Positions 1 through 5,652 of a stretch of DNA of 8,424 nt are shown here, one piece after another. A program made the translations under genes and the position numbers. Source of the DNA: an uncultured Atopobium sp. (GTDB taxonomy: Bacteria > Actinomycetota > Coriobacteriia > Coriobacteriales > Atopobiaceae). The stretch's first letter is position 1. Each line of letters opens with the position of its first letter. The notes below the pieces were generated by a model, which worked only from the letters and a program-made list of their open reading frames with translations, made no database searches and was not told the origin of the DNA. The stretch is from positions 1 to 8,424 of the forward strand of contig CAMQEO010000050.1 of NCBI GenBank assembly GCA_946999785.1, written 5' to 3'.

Positions 1-223
1 TGGCAATGCTGTGTTGGAACGTAACCGTTAAAATAGTGCAATATCTGCAAGAGAAATCGTGGAGGCTTAAATTTCGGCGCGAGAAGTGCTAAAGGGGAGA
101 AAGCTGGCGCTGCAACCAAAACGGTTTTGCTTGCAGCAAGGAACGGCCAACAGCAAGCAAAACGGCATTCCTTACAGCACGGCACGACCAACAACAATCA
201 AAACGCACATGATGAGATAAACC
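1..223 (+). other. Gene-free leader upstream of ecfT
   Basis: I see no recognisable gene here. All three + frames were read. Frame 1 has stops at 22-24 and 34-36; frame 2 at 29-31, 68-70 and 218-220; frame 3 at 90-92. The 3' end of an upstream gene could lie at 2-31 or 3-92, but neither short tail resembles a known family. An ECF ATPase gene (ecfA) is often found just before ecfT and would be expected to the left, but it is not visible. The rest of the stretch is mostly the 41-base repeat listed separately, and a tiny ATG-ATG-AGA-TAA frame ends 3 bases before the ecfT start. No convincing promoter or known riboswitch consensus was found. Confidence 0.6.
90..212 (+). repeat. Three degenerate 41-base tandem repeats in the ecfT leader
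   Basis: Units are 90-130, 131-171 and 172-212. The best-conserved core is GCAANCAAAACG, at 112-123, 153-164 and, as ACAATCAAAACG, at 194-205, so the period is exactly 41 both times. The stretches 143-164 and 184-205 agree at 19 of 22 bases; the first unit is the most diverged. An 11-base inverted repeat (GTTTTGCTTGC at 124-134, GCAAGCAAAAC at 153-163) lies across units 1 and 2 and could form a stem with an 18-base loop. Function is unknown. Confidence 0.6.
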
Positions 224-1042
224 ATGACACAAGACACTACCATAGTTTCTAAACCCTACACAAACGAACATCCTGCTTGTCCTTCGGGTTTTTGGGCATA
301 CGTTTGCGCGCCCTGGAGCGATATACGCTTTGTCGTCTGCGTGTCACTTCTATTTTTTGTGCTGCTGTGGTGCGTTCACACATGGTATGGTCTTGCGATT
401 TGTGTTGTTCTAGCGTTTATATATGCGTATACATCAAAAATTTTTACGCGGCAAACAACTATCTTTTTTCTGCCGTTTGTTTGGTTTACGGTGCTATCTC
501 TGCTCTTTAACGGCTTAGTTTTTGGCACTCCCGATATGGTTATACTGGGTAACTTTGGGTTTAGAATATCGGGCATTATACGAACTGCAATGGTTGGAAG
601 CCGTATTTTATGCATGATTATGATTTGTACAAGCATTGCAACACGGTTCACGGTTCTTGATGCAGTGATTTGTATACGAAGTTTGCTATCGCCATTCAGA
701 TTTTTACATATACCCGTTGACCATATTGAGCTTATTATGTCTATGACGTTATGTTCTTTCCCTCCCGTTATGCGCGAGGTGCGCATGCTGATGATTTCTC
801 AGCAAATTCGAGGCGTTGCGTTTCATAACGTGTCGCTTAAAAAGCGTCTGAACGCATGGATAAGCGTATTTGTGCCACTTGTTATTCGGTTTTTTAGGAT
901 GTCAACCCTTCAAGCGTTGTCAATGAAGGAGCATGGATATAACGGTCGGCCGCAACGTTTGCCGCGGCCTCTTGCGCGCGGTGCGTGGGCATGTAACCTC
1001 TGTGTTTTTGTGATTGGCTGTGTCATACTGATAGTGTTCTAA
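224..1042 (+). CDS. ecfT: EcfT-type transmembrane coupling subunit of an ECF vitamin/metal transporter
   Basis: This 272-residue membrane protein fits the EcfT/CbiQ family, which couples two cytoplasmic ATPases (EcfA) to substrate-binding S-components that import vitamins or metal ions. Hydrophobic segments lie at about 35-50, 55-70, 78-98, 122-140 and 255-272. Between the fourth and last come the long amphipathic coupling helices. The family has two Ala-Arg-Gly motifs there. This protein has SQQIRGV (192-198) and ALSMKEHGYNG (231-241); the second is in the right context but reads EHG instead of ARG. Eleven cysteines is a high count for this family. The ATG at 224 is chosen because the frame is closed by TAA at 218-220; the ribosome binding site (GATGAG) is weak. 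truA follows after 100 bases. An ATPase partner and S-component are not in the window, so the substrate cannot be inferred. Family membership is fairly secure. Confidence 0.85.
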   Translation: MTQDTTIVSKPYTNEHPACPSGFWAYVCAPWSDIRFVVCVSLLFFVLLWCVHTWYGLAICVVLAFIYAYTSKIFTRQTTIFFLPFVWFTVLSLLFNGLVFGTPDMVILGNFGFRISGIIRTAMVGSRILCMIMICTSIATRFTVLDAVICIRSLLSPFRFLHIPVDHIELIMSMTLCSFPPVMREVRMLMISQQIRGVAFHNVSLKKRLNAWISVFVPLVIRFFRMSTLQALSMKEHGYNGRPQRLPRPLARGAWACNLCVFVIGCVILIVF

Positions 1043-1047
1043 ACGCC

Positions 1048-1136
1048 TACGCGTAAACGTATAATTGACATGAGTAATTGACACGCGTAAGTGAATATGT
1101 ACAAGTAAAAATGCATAAGCGAAAATGCATAAGTGA
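1048..1136 (+). repeat. Degenerate ~14-base tandem repeat between ecfT and truA
   Basis: The last two units, AAATGCATAAGCGA (1109-1122) and AAATGCATAAGTGA (1123-1136), differ at one base. Earlier diverged units are ATATGTACAAGTAA (1095-1108), ACACGCGTAAGTGA (1081-1094), ACATGAGTAATTGA (1068-1081, one base out of phase) and, faintly, 1048-1061. The array fills nearly the whole gap, and its final unit begins the GTGAGG (1133-1138) that serves as the truA ribosome binding site. Two TTGACA hexamers (1065-1070 and 1078-1083) resemble a -35 box, but no good -10 is found at 16-18 bases from either. Confidence 0.6.
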
Positions 1137-1142
1137 GGTTTT

Positions 1143-2078
1143 ATGATCGATAAGCACCCAACAGACACGCTGCTCGAAATGAGTGCCACATCTGCCATCG
1201 ATTGCGCAAGCGCTGATGAAGGCGCAACAAGCACCACGCGCACATCTGCATTTGATCCTTTTGTCGCAACCCTTGTTATACGTTTTGGCTATGTAGGTAC
1301 TCATTTTTGTGGATATGCAGCTCAAAACGAGTCAGTTCGAAGCGTTGAGGGTTGCCTTACGCGCGCTCTTTCTACATTTTTGAGGCGAAACATTACGCTT
1401 ACTTGTGCAGGGAGAACCGATGCTGGTGTGCACGCACACGCTCAGTATGTGAGTTTTCCAATCACCCAAAGTGAGCTCGGCATGTCTAAGCATAAAATTA
1501 TGAGCGCACTTAGTGGCTTATGTCCTGATGACATCTCGATCAGAACGCTTTATCGTGCACCGCTCGACTTTTCTGCTCGTTTTAGCGCACGCGAGCGAAG
1601 CTACACATACCGCATTGCGCTCGGTCCGCTTAAGCCTATTCTTACTCATGAATTTGTATGGTGGGTAAAAAATATTCCTCATGTTTGCATGGACGATATG
1701 AACGCGGCAGGGGAGTATCTCACGGGTGAGCATAATTTCAAAAGTTTTTGTAAAGCCAGCTCTGCGCAGCTCTTAGAGGAGCAAGGTTTATCGCTTAACC
1801 GCTGCTTAACAAGCATTAAGGTTTCTCGCGATTATATCGTGGGCGAGCAGATTTTGCGCCTGGACATAACGGGTAATGCATTTTTGCATAATATGGTGCG
1901 CATTATAACCGCCTCGCTTTTAGAAGTGGGCAGAGGCGCGCGCCAACTCGATTGGATCCAAGATGTGTTAAGACAACAAACCAGAACCGCCGCGGCAATG
2001 ACTGCGCCTGCGCAAGGTCTTACGCTTGAACACGTGGGTTATCCTGCAGGCTTGCTGGTACCGTGGAGCAATGAATAA
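1143..2078 (+). CDS. truA: tRNA pseudouridine(38-40) synthase TruA
   Basis: TruA converts uridines 38-40 of the tRNA anticodon arm to pseudouridine in the cytoplasm. The active-site motif AGRTDAGVHA is at 89-98, with Asp93 as the catalytic aspartate. Other family landmarks are the opening strand ATLVIRFGYVGTHFCGY (42-58), the FSARFSARERSYTYRI block in mid-protein, and GNAFLHNMVRIITASLLEVG near the C-terminus. At 311 residues it is longer than the usual 245-280. The surplus is a Ser/Thr/Ala/Asp-rich N-terminal stretch of about 40 residues before the fold. ATG 1143 has GTGAGG four bases upstream (1133-1138); ATG 1179 is an alternative but removes only 12 residues. The neighbouring order ecfT-truA is common in Gram-positive-type bacteria. 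Function is near certain; the exact start is less so. Confidence 0.95.
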   Translation: MIDKHPTDTLLEMSATSAIDCASADEGATSTTRTSAFDPFVATLVIRFGYVGTHFCGYAAQNESVRSVEGCLTRALSTFLRRNITLTCAGRTDAGVHAHAQYVSFPITQSELGMSKHKIMSALSGLCPDDISIRTLYRAPLDFSARFSARERSYTYRIALGPLKPILTHEFVWWVKNIPHVCMDDMNAAGEYLTGEHNFKSFCKASSAQLLEEQGLSLNRCLTSIKVSRDYIVGEQILRLDITGNAFLHNMVRIITASLLEVGRGARQLDWIQDVLRQQTRTAAAMTAPAQGLTLEHVGYPAGLLVPWSNE

Positions 2079-2108
2079 AGTTAGAATACGTACATTCGTG
2101 ATGTAACA

Positions 2109-2208
2109 CGCATAGGTGCAAGACAATGCGCCTACACACGCGATACAACGCGCACATGTACCAGCCAGCACACACGTATCAGCCAGTGCGCACACGTACA
2201 AGACAGTG
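2109..2208 (+). repeat. Degenerate ~20-base tandem repeat downstream of truA
   Basis: The units are CGCATAGGTGCAAGACAATG (2109-2128), a poor 22-base unit (2129-2150), CGCACATGTACCAGCCAGCA (2151-2170), the 18-base CACACGTATCAGCCAGTG (2171-2188) and CGCACACGTACAAGACAGTG (2189-2208). Against the last unit, the first matches 16/20, the third 15/20 and the fourth 15/18. The strand is rich in C and A. The unit resembles that of the repeat before truA: GTACAAG occurs at 1099-1105 and again at 2196-2202. Confidence 0.6.
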
Positions 2209-2217
2209 CGCGCTTTT
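2185..2217 (+). terminator. Candidate intrinsic terminator after truA
   Basis: AGTGCGCAC (2185-2193) can pair with GTGCGCGCT (2206-2214), giving nine pairs including one G-U, around a 12-base loop. It is followed by a short TTTT run (2214-2217), whose first T belongs to the stem. The stem is GC-rich, but the T-tract is short and the site lies 107 bases past the truA stop. It is built from the last two units of the 20-base repeat, so the pairing could be a by-product of the repeat. Confidence 0.4.
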
Positions 2218-2334
2218 AACGCCTGTTGCTGCGATGCACTCACATTTTCGTGCGCCATTTTCACATATTCATCGAATTTTGTATTTGTCTTGTAATTCAC
2301 GTGCTGTTCACTGCTTCAACACAACTTTATGGCG

Positions 2335-2351
2335 TAAGTATTCCATACTTA
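2335..2351. promoter_or_regulatory. Perfect inverted repeat, possible operator
   Basis: TAAGTAT-TCC-ATACTTA is a perfect 7-base dyad with a 3-base spacer, 43 bases before the glycosyltransferase start. Size and position suit a binding site for a dimeric regulator, or a small RNA hairpin in the leader. It does not match an operator consensus I know, and the assignment rests on symmetry alone. Confidence 0.35.
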
Positions 2352-2381
2352 GGTGTGCAATAAGGGATAGAGCTTGTGTAT

Positions 2382-2386
2382 AGGAG
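2382..2386 (+). promoter_or_regulatory. Ribosome binding site deciding the glycosyltransferase start
   Basis: AGGAG lies 8 bases before ATG 2395. An in-frame TTG at 2374 would place this Shine-Dalgarno inside the coding sequence, so ATG 2395 is the preferred start. Confidence 0.8.
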
Positions 2387-2394
2387 TACGAAAT

Positions 2395-3465
2395 ATGGCT
2401 CCAAAAGCGCCTAAAATTTCAGTTATCATGCCTGCATACAATGTAGAGGGGTATGTTCAGCGTGCCGTTGAATCTTTGCAGCAGCAAACGCTTACCAACT
2501 TTGAGCTGCTTGTTGTAGATGATGGTTCTACCGATAGAACGGGCGCCATTTTAGATGCCCTTGAAATGCGAGACACGCGTATTACCGTTTTTCATACGCC
2601 TAATGCTGGTGCGCCTGCGGCTCGTAATTTTGCGTTGGACAAAGCACGCGGATCATACGTTATGTTTATGGATGCCGATGACTGGGCAGACAATCACATG
2701 CTAGAAGATATGTATGTCTACGCCGTAAAGCATGGTCTTGAGCTGGTAATCTCTGGTTTTTATATTGATACGTATTATGGACGCGATAATCAGTTTACAA
2801 CCGAAATCAAGCATTGCAAAACAAAGGTTTTTTCTTCTAGAGATGAGTTTAGGCTGTTGGCATATCGGCTTTTTGATGAAAATCAGCTCTATACACCGTG
2901 GAATAAGCTCTTTTTACGTGAACGCATAGAGGCAATACACGCGCGTTTTCGTAATACGTTTTGGGATGATTTTCCGTTTGTGCTTGATTATATTCGCGAT
3001 TGCGAAAAAGTGGGTGTATTGTCACAGCCGTATTACCATTTTATTCGCGCACGTAAAGAGTCTGAAACTGCGCGTTGGCGCAAAGACATGTACCAAAAGC
3101 GCGAAGAAGAGCATGCGTGGATGTGCGATTTATACCAACACTGGAATTTACACGACGAACCTCATGCCTTTGAGATGATTCAAAGACGCTATATCGAGCG
3201 GCTTATTGGATGTATCGAAAATGTTTGTAATCCTGCTTGTACACTTTCGGTATCCCAAAAGTTGCAGCACATTAAAGATATGATTTCTACTCCACAGGCT
3301 CAAAAAGCTGTTATGTTTGCGCATCCTCGCTCTAAAATGATGGAGCTTATGCTTGTTCCTATCAGGCGCAAAAACGCACGTCTTTGCTATCAGGAAGGTA
3401 AATTTATTTCGTTTGTTAAACGTCACAATGCACATTTATTTGCCTTACTTAAAGCACGACGATAA
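2395..3465 (+). CDS. Family 2 (GT-A fold) glycosyltransferase
   Basis: This 356-residue cytoplasmic enzyme would transfer a sugar from a nucleotide-sugar donor to a growing surface glycan; donor and acceptor cannot be read from the sequence. The N-terminal GT-A domain is typical: KISVIMPAYN (7-16), the nucleotide-binding LLVVDDGSTD (38-47), NAGAPAARN (70-78) and the metal-binding DADD (93-96). Further motifs common in this family follow at WNKLF (169-173) and WDDFPF (190-195), the latter near where the catalytic base is usually found. The C-terminal third is basic and not recognised. There is no membrane segment or signal peptide. The start is ATG 2395, set by AGGAG. The stop is 17 bases from pyrE, so the two genes are probably co-transcribed. 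No other polysaccharide genes are nearby, apart from the opposite-strand glmU fragment about 5 kb away, so this looks like a solitary glycosyltransferase. The family is certain; the specific role is unknown. Confidence 0.92.
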   Translation: MAPKAPKISVIMPAYNVEGYVQRAVESLQQQTLTNFELLVVDDGSTDRTGAILDALEMRDTRITVFHTPNAGAPAARNFALDKARGSYVMFMDADDWADNHMLEDMYVYAVKHGLELVISGFYIDTYYGRDNQFTTEIKHCKTKVFSSRDEFRLLAYRLFDENQLYTPWNKLFLRERIEAIHARFRNTFWDDFPFVLDYIRDCEKVGVLSQPYYHFIRARKESETARWRKDMYQKREEEHAWMCDLYQHWNLHDEPHAFEMIQRRYIERLIGCIENVCNPACTLSVSQKLQHIKDMISTPQAQKAVMFAHPRSKMMELMLVPIRRKNARLCYQEGKFISFVKRHNAHLFALLKARR

Positions 3466-3482
3466 GTTATGAGGAGATTACT

Positions 3483-4136
3483 ATGGCATCGGTTACACTT
3501 GCAACAAAACAAGAAATTGCTCATGCGCTGTTGGCGGAGAAGGCCGTGTTTCTTAATCCTTCGCATCCGTTTACATGGGCAAGTGGAATTATCAGTCCTA
3601 TTTATTGCGACAATCGTTTAACGTTAAGCTATCCTGCTACCAGAACGCTCGTTGATGAGTCACTTGCTGCGCTGGTTATGCAGCTTTACCCTCAGACAGA
3701 GATTCTTATGGGAACTTCTACAGCAGGCATTGCGCACGCTGCAATCGCGGCAGATAGGCTTGGACTTCCTATGGGATATGTTCGCGGTTCTGCCAAAGAT
3801 CACGGTCGCAAAAACCAAATCGAAGGTCATCTTGAACCCCAACAAAAATGTGTGGTTATCGAAGACCTTATCTCTACAGGTGGGAGCGTTTTGGATTGTG
3901 TTAATCCATTACGCGACTTTGGTGCCGATGTTTTGGGTATTGTAAGCATATTTACCTATGGTATGCAAAAAGGTGTTGAACGTTTGGCAGTGGCTCATGT
4001 TGCCAACACAAGTTTGTGTGATTTAGATACCCTGGTTAAAGTTGCTGTTGAGGAACACTATATTCAACCGTCCGACGAAGCTCGTCTTTTGGCGTTTAGA
4101 GATAATCCTGCTGATGAGTCGTGGCGTACCGCATAA
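3483..4136 (+). CDS. pyrE: Orotate phosphoribosyltransferase
   Basis: PyrE joins orotate to PRPP to make orotidine 5'-monophosphate, the fifth step of de novo pyrimidine synthesis. The 217-residue protein shows FTWASGIISPIYCDNR (30-45), which contributes to the orotate site, the flexible catalytic loop VRGSAKDHGRKNQIEG (100-115) with Lys105 and His107, and the PRPP-binding loop CVVIEDLISTGGSV (123-136). Length is normal for the family. ATG 3483 is preceded by AGGAG at 3472-3476 with 6 bases of spacing. It is 17 bases downstream of the glycosyltransferase gene and is the last + strand gene before the convergent - strand block. No other pyr genes are in the window. I see no pyrimidine-responsive attenuator in the short gap before it; any control would act on the shared leader upstream of 2395. 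Confidence 0.95.
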   Translation: MASVTLATKQEIAHALLAEKAVFLNPSHPFTWASGIISPIYCDNRLTLSYPATRTLVDESLAALVMQLYPQTEILMGTSTAGIAHAAIAADRLGLPMGYVRGSAKDHGRKNQIEGHLEPQQKCVVIEDLISTGGSVLDCVNPLRDFGADVLGIVSIFTYGMQKGVERLAVAHVANTSLCDLDTLVKVAVEEHYIQPSDEARLLAFRDNPADESWRTA

Positions 4137-4176
4137 GGTGCGCGTTTAAGACCTTTCTGGTTTTGAATAGATTTTA

Positions 4177-4201
4177 GATCAGCTTTTAGCCTGCGCTGAT
4201 T
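4177..4201. terminator. Weak hairpin between the convergent gene blocks
   Basis: GATCAGC (4177-4183) pairs with GCTGATT (4195-4201), six Watson-Crick pairs plus one G-U, around an 11-base loop. It lies midway in the 109-base gap between the ends of pyrE and nfnB, where a terminator would be expected for both strands. Neither side has a proper T-run, so this is a weak candidate and termination may depend on Rho. Confidence 0.25.
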
Positions 4202-4245
4202 GAGCTGTTGGCTTAAGAGCGTTTGAATCTGCTTTTGAGATGTGT

Positions 4246-5652
4246 TTATGAGGCAAGAAGAGTCTTAGTTATGCTGGCAGCAGCGCGTTTACCAGCGCCC
4301 ATTGCCAAAATGACCGTAGCTGCACCAGTTACAATATCGCCACCTGCCCATATGCGCGGATTGGATGTGCGTCCGTCTTCGTCGGCGGTAATATATCCCC
4401 ATTTATTAAGCTCCATGCCGCCAATAAGTTTTGCAAATGGATTAGCGTTAGTACCAATGGCGGATATAGCAACGTCACACGCAATGGTTTCCAGTGCGCC
4501 TTCAATAGGAATAGGGCGTCTACGTCCCGATTCATCGGGCTCACCCAATTGCATTTTTTGAACTTTTACGCCACAAACACAGCCATCATCACCTGCAATA
4601 AATTCTACCGGTGCAACAAGAGGCATTACTTCAACGCCCTCTGCTTTGGCATGGTGAAGCTCTGCTTTGCGGGCAGGCATTTCTTCTTCACTACGACGGT
4701 ATGCAATAATCGCGCGTTTTGCGCCTAAACGTTTAGCCGTGCGAACTGCATCCATAGCAACGTTTCCGCCACCAAACACAACTACATTGCGGCCGTGTTT
4801 AGTGGGTGTGTCAAAGGTGGGAAAATTGTTTGCTTGCATAAGATTTGCGCGCGTTAAATATTCATTAGCAAAAAAGACATTTGGTAAGTTTTCACCAGGG
4901 ATATTAAGAAACTTGGGTAAACCTGCACCAGTTCCCACAAACAGCGCGTCAAAACCCTTTTCGTCCAAAAGTTCTTGCGCATTTGCCAAACGACCCATAA
5001 CCGAGTTGTATTCAAATGTTACACCCAGTTTTTTAAGGCCGTCTATCTCTCGTTTTACAATCTTTTTAGGAAGACGAAATTCGGGAATACCATACACCAA
5101 AACACCGCCAGCAGTAAAAAATGCTTCAAAAATAGTTACATCAAAGCCGTTGCGCGCCAGCTCACCGGCGCATGCTATACCTGCAGGACCAGATCCAATG
5201 ACGGCAACTTTTTTACCGTTTTTTGCCTTCATTTTAGGTGCACCAGCAAGTTCGCTTCTATCACCTAAAAAGCGTTCAAGCTGACCAATAGCAACCGGTT
5301 TGCCTCTGCGTCCTCGTACACAAACGCCTTCACACTGTGTTTCTTGAGGGCACACGCGCCCACAAATTGCAGGGAGCAAAGATTGTTCATGGATAATATC
5401 TAAGCCTTCGCCATATTTTCCTTCGTAAATCTTTTGTATAAATGCTGGTATATTGATATTTACCGGACAGCCTTCTACGCACAGCGGCCTTTTACAACGA
5501 AGACAACGTTGTGCTTCGGCATGAGCCATTTCAATGGTAAATCCTTTATCAACAGGACGAAAATCTTTTGCGCGAAGTTCTGCAGGCTCTTCGTTATCCG
5601 CAACGCGATCGGCTTTCATGTTGGGTATCCAACGTTCTTTTACTTCGGGCAT
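4246..5652 (-). CDS. nfnB: NfnB-type large subunit of bifurcating transhydrogenase (GltD/GltA-like flavoprotein)
   Basis: This 468-residue iron-sulfur flavoprotein belongs to the family usually labelled glutamate synthase (NADPH) small subunit. The N-terminal domain has eight cysteines for two [4Fe-4S] clusters: 50, 53, 58, 62 and 97, 101, 107, 111, with Glu104 in CPQETQC. An FAD-binding GSGPAG is at 153-158, an NADP-binding GGGNVAMD at 294-301 followed by YRRSEEEMPA, and the closing FAD motif WAGGDIVTGAATVILAMGAG lies near the C-terminus. The start at 5652 is preceded by GAGGAAAAGAG and overlaps the nfnA stop by 13 bases, so translation is coupled. No glutamate synthase large subunit is present. 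With the NfnA-like partner this points to the Nfn complex, which couples NADH and reduced ferredoxin oxidation to NADP+ reduction. A stand-alone GltA role or a SudA-like sulfide dehydrogenase role is the alternative. Family is certain, the Nfn assignment likely. Confidence 0.85.
   Translation of the reverse strand: MPEVKERWIPNMKADRVADNEEPAELRAKDFRPVDKGFTIEMAHAEAQRCLRCKRPLCVEGCPVNINIPAFIQKIYEGKYGEGLDIIHEQSLLPAICGRVCPQETQCEGVCVRGRRGKPVAIGQLERFLGDRSELAGAPKMKAKNGKKVAVIGSGPAGIACAGELARNGFDVTIFEAFFTAGGVLVYGIPEFRLPKKIVKREIDGLKKLGVTFEYNSVMGRLANAQELLDEKGFDALFVGTGAGLPKFLNIPGENLPNVFFANEYLTRANLMQANNFPTFDTPTKHGRNVVVFGGGNVAMDAVRTAKRLGAKRAIIAYRRSEEEMPARKAELHHAKAEGVEVMPLVAPVEFIAGDDGCVCGVKVQKMQLGEPDESGRRRPIPIEGALETIACDVAISAIGTNANPFAKLIGGMELNKWGYITADEDGRTSNPRIWAGGDIVTGAATVILAMGAGKRAAASITKTLLAS

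Larger units (their letters stand above)
2079..2394 (+). other. 316-base gap between truA and the glycosyltransferase gene
   Basis: I see no convincing gene in this gap. It holds, in order, a degenerate 20-base tandem repeat (2109-2208), a terminator-like hairpin formed by the last repeat (2185-2217), a pyrimidine-rich stretch without obvious structure (about 2218-2330), a perfect 7-base inverted repeat (2335-2351) and the ribosome binding site of the next gene (2382-2386). A promoter is expected here for the glycosyltransferase-pyrE pair, but I could not find -35/-10 hexamers at good spacing. Confidence 0.6.

Noticed and set aside
1..223. Cobalamin or thiamine riboswitch ahead of ecfT
   Set aside because: I looked for the B12-box and thiamine-box consensus words and found neither; the visible structure is explained by the repeat.
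37..252. 71-codon stop-free + strand stretch in the ecfT leader, rich in Gln/Asn/Lys/Arg
   Set aside because: No usable start near its beginning, two stops just upstream in frame, and its make-up follows from the 41-base repeat.
376..786. 136-codon - strand open frame opposite ecfT
   Set aside because: It is antisense to the membrane segments of ecfT, with no family resemblance.
1968..2300. 110-codon - strand open frame across the truA 3' end and the repeat array
   Set aside because: Its Cys/Ala-rich middle is the reverse reading of the 20-base repeat, and it overlaps the conserved end of truA.
2126..2383. 85-codon + strand open frame with AGGTG 7 bases before its ATG, lying between truA and the glycosyltransferase
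   Set aside because: The product is a His/Arg/Cys-rich sequence dictated by the tandem repeat, resembles no family, and the frame crosses the terminator-like hairpin and the dyad. The ribosome-site match is probably chance.
2374..2394. TTG 2374 as the glycosyltransferase start
   Set aside because: It lies before the AGGAG at 2382-2386, which is correctly spaced for ATG 2395; the seven added residues are not part of the domain.
4667..5284. 205-codon + strand open frame opposite nfnB
   Set aside because: It is antisense to strongly conserved flavoprotein motifs and looks like a shadow of them.
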